From contig NZ_JANHLK010000012.1 of NCBI RefSeq assembly GCF_028682635.1, positions 158,777 to 222,776 on the forward strand: 64,000 nt of DNA. The letters run 5' to 3'. The position numbers were made by a program, and so were the translations under genes. Origin of the DNA: Pseudomonas putida (GTDB lineage: Bacteria > Pseudomonadota > Gammaproteobacteria > Pseudomonadales > Pseudomonadaceae). The notes under the pieces were generated by a model. That model saw only the letters and a list, made by a program, of their open reading frames with translations, searched no databases and had not been told where the DNA came from. Positions 57,284 to 64,000 of the stretch are shown in pieces (the stretch's first letter is position 1; every line of letters starts with the position of its first letter).

Positions 57284-59008
57284 TCAGTGACCGGGCGCGG
57301 TCTGCCGCCAGGCTTGCGAGCGGCGCAGCAAACCGCGCGAAGCCCAGGCCAGCAGCAGGGACACGCCCGCCGAGGTGAACAGAATCAGGGTCGACATCGC
57401 CGCCGCACCGCCGACGTTGCCGGCGTCGTCCATGTTCAGCACCGCGACCGCCGCGAGGATGGTGTCGGGGCTGTAGAGGAAGATCGCCGCCGAGACGGTG
57501 GTCATGGCCGAGACGAACAGGTAGCGCACGATGTCCAGCAGCGCGGGCAGACAGATCGGCACGGTGACCCGCAGGTAGTGCCGATACAGCGGCGCCTTGA
57601 GCGACAGCGAGGCCGCTTCGAACTCGGCATCGAGTTGTCGCAGCGCGGTGGTGGCGGTCATTTGCGCAGTGGTCAAATAGTGAGCAATGGTGCAGACCAC
57701 CAGCAGGGTCATGGTCCCGTAGAGCACGTGCAGCGGGTTGCCGGTGAGGTTGAAGAAGAAGACGTAACCCAGGCCCAGCACCAGCCCCGGCACCGCCATC
57801 GGTACGAAACTGAGCATTCGCAGGGTCAGGTTAAGCCCGCGCTGGCCCCTGGTTTTTTCCATCAGGTAGGCACCGGTGAAAATCAGCACACTGCCGATCA
57901 GCGCCGTGCACAACGCCATCTTCACGCTGTTGCCATAGGCCAGCCAGCCACCGCCGGCGGTTTCGTTGAACTGGTAGTGGTTGAGCGACAGCGACAGGTT
58001 GTACGGCCAGAACTTCACCAGGGACGAGAACACCGCCATGCCGAACACCAGCAGCAAGGCGCTGCAGATCAGCAGGACCACGACCAGGTAGCAGCCGTCG
58101 CGCAGTTTCGAGGGCGCAGGCTTGAACACCTGGGCACGACCGCTCATGGAATCGCCATGACGGCGACGCAACCAGGCATCGACCCCGAAGCTGAACAGCG
58201 CCGGCAGCAACAGCACCATGCCGATCAATGCGCCGCGACCGAACTGTTGCTGGCCGACCACCGCCTTATAGGCTTCCAACGCCAGCACCTGATAGTCGCC
58301 ACCGACCACCACGGGTACGCCGAAGTCAGTGATGGTCAGGGTGAACACCAGGCAGAACGCGGCGAATATCGCCTGGCGGGTCGCTGGCCAGGTGATACTG
58401 CGGAAAGCTTTTGCCGGGCTGGCACCCATGCTGGAAGCGGCATCGAACAGGCGCGCATCCGCCAGGGACAGGGCCGACAGCAGGATCATCAAGGCATGCG
58501 GAAAGGTGTAGATGACTTCACCGAGCACAATGCCCCAGAAGCCGTAGATGTTGTCCGAGAGCAGGCTACGCAGCATGCCCTGGTTGCCGAACAGGTACAC
58601 CAGCGCGATGCCGGGCAGCATCGACGGCGCCATCAACGGCAGCAGCGAAATGCCACGCCAGATGCCTTTGCCGGGAATCAGGGTGCGTTGCAGTGCGTAG
58701 GCAAACAGGTAGGCCAGCGGTACGACAATGGCCGCCACGCTGAGGGACACCTTCAGGCTGTTGCCGAGCAACCAGTGGAAGTTCTCGCTGGTCACCAGCT
58801 CTTTGGCAGCGACCCAACCACCCCCCTGCCCGGCCTCGGCGCTGAAGCCACGCCAGAAGATCGCCAGCAACGGCATCAATACGGCGACGCCCAACAACGT
58901 CAGCAGAAGGACTTTGCCGCCGACCACGAACAGCCGGTCACCGATCTCGGCACGGGAAGTCTGCCGCACCTGATTTTGCGGCAGTGGCAGCGCGATATTC
59001 GCGCTCAT
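57284..59008 (-). CDS. ABC transporter permease for aminoethylphosphonate (fused type)
   Basis: This 574-residue inner-membrane protein has about twelve helices and two copies of the binding-protein-dependent permease domain. The EAA-type loops read DAASSMGASPAKAFRSITWP and EAASLSLKAPLYRHYLRVTVP. The double-domain form is typical of iron(III) and phosphonate permeases. The ATG at 59008 is used; the frame upstream overlaps the ATPase gene. Its start overlaps the ATPase stop by one base. Confidence 0.88.
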   Translation of the reverse strand: MSANIALPLPQNQVRQTSRAEIGDRLFVVGGKVLLLTLLGVAVLMPLLAIFWRGFSAEAGQGGGWVAAKELVTSENFHWLLGNSLKVSLSVAAIVVPLAYLFAYALQRTLIPGKGIWRGISLLPLMAPSMLPGIALVYLFGNQGMLRSLLSDNIYGFWGIVLGEVIYTFPHALMILLSALSLADARLFDAASSMGASPAKAFRSITWPATRQAIFAAFCLVFTLTITDFGVPVVVGGDYQVLALEAYKAVVGQQQFGRGALIGMVLLLPALFSFGVDAWLRRRHGDSMSGRAQVFKPAPSKLRDGCYLVVVLLICSALLLVFGMAVFSSLVKFWPYNLSLSLNHYQFNETAGGGWLAYGNSVKMALCTALIGSVLIFTGAYLMEKTRGQRGLNLTLRMLSFVPMAVPGLVLGLGYVFFFNLTGNPLHVLYGTMTLLVVCTIAHYLTTAQMTATTALRQLDAEFEAASLSLKAPLYRHYLRVTVPICLPALLDIVRYLFVSAMTTVSAAIFLYSPDTILAAVAVLNMDDAGNVGGAAAMSTLILFTSAGVSLLLAWASRGLLRRSQAWRQTAPGH

Positions 59009-60084
59009 CAGGCAAACACCTGCAGGCTGCGTGGCGGCAAGGCGACCATGATCTGCTGGGCGCCCAGGCGCGGCATGGCTTCCGGTGCCAGCTCCGCCAA
59101 CAGCGCATGACCCGGCAATTGATCGAGTTCGAAACTCATGCGGCAACGGTTACCGAGGAAGGTGATTTCCCGAACCTTGGCCGGGAACAGGTTTTCCTCG
59201 TGCACCAGCGGGTTGACGTTGATCGCTTCCGGACGGCAGAACAGACGGCCCGACGCGGTCTTGGCGCCGCCATCGGCCAGGCGCATGTTCATCCCGCCGA
59301 CCTGGGCGTGGCTGTCGCTGCTGCGCTGGAACGGCAGCCAGTTGCCCTGGCCGACGAACTCCGCCACGAACGGCGTGGCCGGGCGGTTGTAGATTTCCTG
59401 CGGCGTGGCGTACTGCTCGACCTTGCCGTTGTTCATCACGGCAATGCGGTCGGCCATCAGCATGGCCTCGTCCTGATTGTGGGTCACCATCAGGGTTGTG
59501 ATGCCGAGGCTGCGTTGCAGCTGGCGCAGCTCGGTGCACAGGTGCTCACGCACGCGGGCATCGAGGGCCGACATCGGTTCGTCCAGCAGCAACAGCGAAG
59601 GTGCCGGGGCCAGGGCGCGAGCCAGCGCCACTCGCTGCTGCTGGCCGCCGGACAATTGGCCGGGGTACTTTTTCTCGCTGCCGCCAAGGCCGACCAGTTC
59701 CAGCATCTGACCAACGCGCTGGCGCACCTGGTCGCGACCACTACCGGCCAGGCCGTAGGCAATGTTCGCTTCGACGGTGAGATTGGGAAACAGCGCGTAG
59801 GACTGAAACAGAATGCCGTAGTCTCGCGCCTGGGGCGCCAGATGGGAAACGTCGCGATCGCCCAGGTACAGCTCGCCGCTGTCCTGCTTCTCCAGACCGG
59901 CGATGCAACGCAGCAAGGTGGTTTTGCCACAGCCCGAAGGCCCCAACAGGCACACCAGTTCACCGGCCGCCACGTCGAGGGAAACGTTGTCCAGCGCGGT
60001 AAAGGCGCCAAAGCGCTTCTGTACACCGCGCACCTTCATGGGGGCGCCGGGGTTGGTCAGGGCGGTTGCGATCGAGTTGTTCAT
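59008..60084 (-). CDS. ABC transporter ATP-binding protein for aminoethylphosphonate
   Basis: This 358-residue ATPase has Walker A GPSGCGKTTLLRCIAG (about residues 53-68), signature LSGGQQQRVALARAL (about 153-167), Walker B LLLLDEPMSALD and a C-terminal TOBE-like domain (about 280-358). Together with the permease and binding protein it forms one importer. It is the first gene of the transport unit, 197 bases downstream of the LysR gene. Confidence 0.9.
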   Translation of the reverse strand: MNNSIATALTNPGAPMKVRGVQKRFGAFTALDNVSLDVAAGELVCLLGPSGCGKTTLLRCIAGLEKQDSGELYLGDRDVSHLAPQARDYGILFQSYALFPNLTVEANIAYGLAGSGRDQVRQRVGQMLELVGLGGSEKKYPGQLSGGQQQRVALARALAPAPSLLLLDEPMSALDARVREHLCTELRQLQRSLGITTLMVTHNQDEAMLMADRIAVMNNGKVEQYATPQEIYNRPATPFVAEFVGQGNWLPFQRSSDSHAQVGGMNMRLADGGAKTASGRLFCRPEAINVNPLVHEENLFPAKVREITFLGNRCRMSFELDQLPGHALLAELAPEAMPRLGAQQIMVALPPRSLQVFA

Positions 60085-60156
60085 GGACGGACCTCATCTG
60101 GCAGATGGGGCCATCCTAGGGTTGTAATGCGTCCGTCATGTGGCAGTAAGGCAAAA

Positions 60157-60171
60157 ACCACCGATAGTGGT
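60157..60171. promoter_or_regulatory. Candidate LysR-type operator
   Basis: ACCAC-N5-GTGGT is an inverted repeat in the spacer between the LysR gene and the first transport gene, about 73 bases before the ATPase start. Its spacing fits a LysR half-site pair. No footprint evidence. Confidence 0.45.
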
Positions 60172-60231
60172 ATTCGAGGATTTTGGTTCGGTGTCTGTGC
60201 TGACCCCTTCGCTACAGTTTATCGCATTCCC

Positions 60232-60256
60232 CTGTAGGAGCTGGCTTGCCAGCGAA
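60232..60256. repeat. Single REP arm of the GCTGGC class
   Basis: CTGTAGGAGCTGGCTTGCCAGCGAA is a lone arm with no partner within the spacer. It lies 26 bases after the end of the LysR gene (minus strand). Confidence 0.8.
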
Positions 60257-60281
60257 GAGGACCGAACAATCACCGCAGAGC

Positions 60282-61145
60282 TCAGGCAGGGGACATTTCC
60301 TGCGCCAACCCCAGGAACGCCGCTGGCAACCGGGCGTTTTTTCTCTCTTTGAGGCAATACAAATATTCAGGAATCTGCGGCGCATCCTCGATCGTCAGCA
60401 CCCGCAACTGCGGATCGTGCGGCACTTCCTGGCGGGCAATGATGCTGATGCCGATGTTGCGCAACACCGCCTCGCGGATCGACTCGCGGCTGCCGATTTC
60501 CAACAGCGGCCCGAAACACACACCGGCGCTCGCGAGCAATTCTTCGGTCAGACGACGGGTGGTCGAACCCGGTTCGCGCATCAACAAGGTATGCCCCGCC
60601 AAGGCACCCAGCGACACGTGATCGTGAACCGCCAGCGGATGATTGCGATGCACCGCCAGCACCAGCGGATCACTGCCGAGCACCCGCCGAATCAGCCGCG
60701 CATCCTCCAGCAACTGCGAGGACGCCGCGACATCGACCCGATAGTCCTCGAGCGCTTCCAGCACTTGCTGGGAGTTGCCGATCTCCACCGACACTTCCAC
60801 CTGCGGCAGGCGCTCGCGGAAGGTCTTCACCAGGTCAAGGATGTAATACGGCGCCGTGGCGGCAATGCGCAACGTGCCTTGGACCTGCCCGCTGTTGCGC
60901 AGGAAAAACTCGATGTCGGCTTCCTGCTGCAGCAGCGCCTTGACCATCGGCAACAGCCGCGCCCCCTCATCGCTGACGCTGAGACGGCGGCCGCCTCGGT
61001 AGAACAATTCAACCGAGTACTGGCTTTCCAGGTTGCGAATCTGGGTGGTCACCGTGGGTTGGCTCAAGCCGAGCTTTTTCGCTGCCAGGGTGATGCTGCC
61101 CAGGCGGGCAACCATGTAAAACGCCTTCAGCTCGGCACTCAGCAC
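60282..61145 (-). CDS. LysR family regulator of the phosphonate cluster
   Basis: This 287-residue regulator has an N-terminal helix-turn-helix (LKAFYMVARLGSITLAAKKLGLSQPTVTTQIRNLE, about residues 6-40) and a LysR substrate-binding domain. It precedes and points in the same direction as the importer and enzyme genes, as LysR regulators do in other aminoethylphosphonate clusters. It probably senses the phosphonate or a product and activates the operon. Confidence 0.88.
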   Translation of the reverse strand: MLSAELKAFYMVARLGSITLAAKKLGLSQPTVTTQIRNLESQYSVELFYRGGRRLSVSDEGARLLPMVKALLQQEADIEFFLRNSGQVQGTLRIAATAPYYILDLVKTFRERLPQVEVSVEIGNSQQVLEALEDYRVDVAASSQLLEDARLIRRVLGSDPLVLAVHRNHPLAVHDHVSLGALAGHTLLMREPGSTTRRLTEELLASAGVCFGPLLEIGSRESIREAVLRNIGISIIARQEVPHDPQLRVLTIEDAPQIPEYLYCLKERKNARLPAAFLGLAQEMSPA

Positions 61146-61161
61146 AACCGTCCCTCATCGT

Positions 61162-63420
61162 CTATTTGCGCAACAGGCGCAGTCCATTGAACACCACCAA
61201 CAGGCTCACGCCCATGTCGGCAAACACCGCCATCCACATGGTAGCGAGCCCGGCGAAGGTTACCCCAAGAAAGATCGCCTTGATCACCAATGCCAGGGCG
61301 ATGTTCTGCTTGAGGATGCTCGAGGTCTGGCGCGACAGGCGAATGAACGCCGGGATTTTACGCAGATCGTCGTCCATCAGGGCGACATCCGCGGTTTCAA
61401 TGGCTGTGTCGGTACCCGCGGCGGCCATGGCGAAACCAATTTCGGAACGGGCCAATGCCGGCGCGTCATTGATGCCGTCACCCACCATGCCGACGTTATG
61501 CCCTTTGGCATACAGCGCTTCGATCGCCTGCAACTTGTCGCTGGGCAGCAGATCGCCCTTGGCCTCGTCGATACCAACCTGCGCGGCAATCGCCTGGGCG
61601 GTGTGCACGTTGTCGCCCGTGAGCATCAGGGTCTTGATGCCCAGGTCATGCAGCTGCTGGATCGCTTCGCGGCTGGATTCCTTCACCGTGTCGGCCACGG
61701 CGAACAGCGCTAAAGGACCGGATTGATCTAGCAGCAGTACTACGGATTTACCCTGCTTTTCCAGCGCGAACAGCTTCTCCTCCAGCTCGGGCGAGCACAG
61801 GTTCAGCTCTTCCACCAGCCGATGGTTGCCCAGGTGATAGGTCTGACCATTGATATCACCGCGCACCCCGCGCCCGGCCAGTGCCTCGAAGTTATCCACA
61901 ACCAGCGGCGCCAGTTGTTTATCCACAGCCGCATTGGCGATGGCCAGCGACACCGGGTGATCCGAACGACCGGCCAGCGCGGCGGCAAGCGCCGGAGCAG
62001 ATTCGTCGGCAGTCGGGTCAAGCGACAGATAATCGGTCTGCACCGGCTTGCCATGGGTGATGGTTCCGGTTTTATCCAGCGCCAGGTAATCGAGCTTGTA
62101 GCCGCCTTCCAGATAAACGCCACCCTTCACCAGAATGCCCTTGCGCGCGGCGGCGGCGAGCCCGCTGACAATGGTCACCGGGGTGGAAATCACCAGTGCG
62201 CAGGGGCACGCAACCACCAGCAACACCAGAGCGCGATAGATCCAGTCGAACCACAACGCGTCCATGAACAGTGGCGGAATCACTGCCACTGCGAGGGCTA
62301 GGATGAACACGGCCGGCGTGTAGATTTTCGAAAACTGGTCAACGAATCGCTGGGTGGGTGCCCGCGCGCCTTGAGCCTGTTCGACGGCGTGGATGATCCG
62401 CGCCAGCGTCGAATGGTTCGCTTCAGCAGTCACGGCATATTCAAGGGAACCGGCCTGATTGATGGTGCCAGCGAACACCTTGTCGCCAACTGATTTCTCC
62501 ACCGGCAGGCTTTCACCGGTGATCGGCGCCTGGTCGATGGTCGAACTGCCGGACACAACTTCACCGTCCAGACCGATGCGCTCGCCAGGTCGCACCCTCA
62601 CCCGCGCACCGAGCTGGATGGTTTTGACATCTTGCGTGGTCCAGCTGCCATCGGCCTGCAACACCGTGGCCTGTTCCGGGGTCATCTGCATCAGGCCGCT
62701 GATGGCGTTGCGCGCCCGGTCCAGGGATTTGGCCTCGATCAACTCGGCCACGGTGAACAGGAACATCACCATCGCCGCTTCCGGCCACTGCCCGATGAGG
62801 ATCGCGCCGGTCACGGCGATACTCATCAGTGCGTTGATGTTCAGGTTGAGGTTCTTAAGCGCGATCCAGCCTTTTTTATAGGTACCGAGGCCGCCGCTGA
62901 GGATCGAGACCAGCGCAATGATCGCTACCACCCAGTTAGGCGCAGCGTTGGTGAAATGGATGACTTCGGCGGCCAGCGCGCCAATGCCCGACAGCGCCAG
63001 GGGCCACCAGGGCTTTTTCTCTGGGGCCGGCGCGGGTGATTCAACGCCCTTCTCTATCGGCTCGGCCTGCATGCCGAGGGACTTGATGGCGTCGATGATC
63101 GGCGCGGTGCTCGGCAGGTCATGGGTGACGCCCAACACACGGTTGATCAGGTTGAATTCCAGCTGCTGCACACCCGCCAGCTTGCCGAGTTTGTTCTGGA
63201 TCAGTGTTTGCTCGGTCGGACAATCCATGGCCTCAATGCGGAAACTGCTCAGCCGCGCGCCAGCGGTCGGCGTTTCGCTCAACTTGATCAGCGATGGTGC
63301 TGCTTTCGACGAACAGCAGGAATCACCATGACTGCCATGGGTATGTTTCTGCACAGGCTGCAGTTTGTGGCTGTGATCGTGCTCAGCCTCGGGTTTGTGG
63401 GTATGAAGGGAATCGCTCAT
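61162..63420 (-). CDS. cadA: CadA, Cd/Zn/Pb-exporting P-type ATPase
   Basis: This 752-residue P1B-type ATPase exports divalent soft metals. The N-terminus is histidine-rich (SDSLHTHKPEAEHDHSHK), then has CCSSK. A metal-binding domain with MDCPTEQTLIQ follows, in place of the usual GMTCxxC. Membrane helices carry the CPC motif in VVACPCALVIS, and DKTGT provides the phosphorylated aspartate. The hinge is GDGINDAPALA. The ATG at 63420 is used; the upstream frame runs into the promoter. It is divergent from cadR, which controls it. Confidence 0.94.
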   Translation of the reverse strand: MSDSLHTHKPEAEHDHSHKLQPVQKHTHGSHGDSCCSSKAAPSLIKLSETPTAGARLSSFRIEAMDCPTEQTLIQNKLGKLAGVQQLEFNLINRVLGVTHDLPSTAPIIDAIKSLGMQAEPIEKGVESPAPAPEKKPWWPLALSGIGALAAEVIHFTNAAPNWVVAIIALVSILSGGLGTYKKGWIALKNLNLNINALMSIAVTGAILIGQWPEAAMVMFLFTVAELIEAKSLDRARNAISGLMQMTPEQATVLQADGSWTTQDVKTIQLGARVRVRPGERIGLDGEVVSGSSTIDQAPITGESLPVEKSVGDKVFAGTINQAGSLEYAVTAEANHSTLARIIHAVEQAQGARAPTQRFVDQFSKIYTPAVFILALAVAVIPPLFMDALWFDWIYRALVLLVVACPCALVISTPVTIVSGLAAAARKGILVKGGVYLEGGYKLDYLALDKTGTITHGKPVQTDYLSLDPTADESAPALAAALAGRSDHPVSLAIANAAVDKQLAPLVVDNFEALAGRGVRGDINGQTYHLGNHRLVEELNLCSPELEEKLFALEKQGKSVVLLLDQSGPLALFAVADTVKESSREAIQQLHDLGIKTLMLTGDNVHTAQAIAAQVGIDEAKGDLLPSDKLQAIEALYAKGHNVGMVGDGINDAPALARSEIGFAMAAAGTDTAIETADVALMDDDLRKIPAFIRLSRQTSSILKQNIALALVIKAIFLGVTFAGLATMWMAVFADMGVSLLVVFNGLRLLRK

Positions 63421-63451
63421 CAGGTCGCGTCCTTGAAGGTGCCTGTTGCCA

Positions 63452-63482
63452 AGTAAAGACCCTGTAGCCACTATAGGGTCAA
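63452..63482. promoter_or_regulatory. CadR-controlled cadA promoter and operator
   Basis: The near-perfect dyad GACCCTGTAG-CCA-CTATAGGGTC (63458-63480) lies in a MerR-type promoter. On the minus strand, the -35 TTGACC (63482-63477) and -10 TTTACT (63457-63452) are 19 bp apart, the long spacing that MerR activators twist into a working shape. The cadA start is 32 bases further on. A second, weaker promoter for cadR (TTGCCA at 63446, TATAGG at 63472) may overlap it. Confidence 0.85.
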
Positions 63483-63505
63483 GCACCCATTTGGAGATTG
63501 CCGTC

Positions 63506-63955
63506 ATGAAGATTGGAGAACTCGCCAAACTCACCGACTGCGCCGTAGAAACCATCCGCTACTACGAACGCGAGAACCTGCTGCCGGAGCCGGCCCGCAG
63601 TGACGGCAACTACCGCGTCTATACACAGGCCCACGCCGAACGCCTGACCTTCATCCGCAACTGCCGCACCCTCGACATGACCCTCGAGGAAATCCGCAGC
63701 CTGCTGGCCTTTCGCGACAGTCCGCAGGATCAGTGTGAAAGCGTGAATGCGTTGATCGACGAGCACATCCACCACGTCAAGGCGCGGATCGATGGGTTGA
63801 TGGCGTTGCAGACACAGTTGCTCAACCTGCGCCAACGCTGTGGTGAAGGGCCGGATGTCGATCAGTGCGGGATTTTGCAGCGGTTGGAGGTGAGTGGCGG
63901 GGTTGTGGCGACGGAGGTGGAGCATTCCCATGTCGGGAGAAGTCATGGGCATTGA
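63506..63955 (+). CDS. cadR: CadR, MerR family metal-responsive regulator
   Basis: This 149-residue MerR-type activator has a helix-turn-helix (MKIGELAKLTDCAVETIRYYERENLLP), a dimerisation helix and metal-binding cysteines C77, C112 and C121. A histidine-rich tail (HSHVGRSHGH) resembles that of Pseudomonas CadR. It probably turns on cadA in response to cadmium, lead or zinc. The ATG at 63506 follows TTGGAGATTGCC. Confidence 0.93.
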   Translation: MKIGELAKLTDCAVETIRYYERENLLPEPARSDGNYRVYTQAHAERLTFIRNCRTLDMTLEEIRSLLAFRDSPQDQCESVNALIDEHIHHVKARIDGLMALQTQLLNLRQRCGEGPDVDQCGILQRLEVSGGVVATEVEHSHVGRSHGH

Positions 63956-63963
63956 GGACGCCA

Positions 63964-63987
63964 TCGCTGGCAAGCCAGCTCCTACAG
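63964..63987. repeat. REP arm at the right edge
   Basis: TCGCTGGCAAGCCAGCTCCTACAG, GCTGGC class, follows the cadR stop by 8 bases. A partner may lie beyond the window. Confidence 0.8.
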
Positions 63988-64000
63988 GTTCGGTGTGATC

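Noticed and set aside
57287..59110. 607-codon plus-strand frame opposite the ABC permease
   Set aside because: It is a shadow of the permease gene: composition rich in H, Q, R and G and no recognisable domain.

Overview
The window is chromosomal DNA from a Pseudomonas, most probably of the P. fluorescens group. Three things support this. Gene order follows a backbone typical of the genus: pilJ-I-H-G, gshB, tonB3-like, algH, ruvX, pyrR-pyrB-pyrC', pilT, yggS, proC, metX-metW, rdgB-hemW, trmB, thiG-thiS, mtgA, rpoH-ftsX-ftsE-ftsY, coaD, mutM, ilvD, folA. The coding sequence is GC-rich. Gene borders carry many inverted REP repeats of the short Pseudomonas types. No rRNA, tRNA, CRISPR array, phage, plasmid or insertion-sequence gene was found.

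Layout. 1-2912: twitching/chemosensory genes on the minus strand (pilJ runs off the left edge), with a REPIN between pilJ and pilI. 3260-9272: glutathione synthetase, TonB, AlgH, RuvX and the pyrimidine cluster with its inactive dihydroorotase homologue. 9365-18552: envelope, amino-acid and housekeeping genes (TM2 protein, NlpC/P60 hydrolase, PilT, YggS, ProC, YggT, MetX/MetW, DUF4426, RdgB, HemW, DUF3392). 18549-20276: an AT-richer islet with an Lrp/AsnC regulator, a broken serine hydroxymethyltransferase-like gene and a LysE exporter. 20317-27711: trmB, thiG, thiS, mtgA, rpoH and ftsX-ftsE-ftsY. 28055-33400: a pair of M16 peptidases, rsmD, a YheT hydrolase and an AraC regulator. 33480-38956: a sulfurtransferase, then a TetR-controlled aldehyde dehydrogenase, a Tat lipoprotein and a GMC oxidoreductase. 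39072-47271: coaD, ferredoxin, mutM, HDOD protein, PfpI-like protein, RlmI-like methyltransferase, Bcr/CflA exporter and ilvD. 47329-54300: DUF6124 gene with a structured leader, PchP-like phosphatase, cystine transporter, folA and a DUF2868/GTPase pair. 54416-61145: an aminoethylphosphonate uptake and oxidation cluster. 61162-63955: the divergent cadA/cadR metal-resistance pair with a clear MerR-type operator.

The most interesting structure is the roughly 200-nt leader of the small DUF6124 gene (minus strand, 47617-47822). A perfect 10-bp helix covers its Shine-Dalgarno sequence, a second nearby segment could pair with the same site, and a 7-nt segment has two identical possible partners. 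This looks like a switchable RNA. The second is the phosphonate cluster, which pairs a PhnZ-like HD oxygenase with a FAD oxidoreductase but has no PhnY, PhnW, PhnX or PhnA in the window. The remaining findings are mostly operators, remnants and repeat placement.
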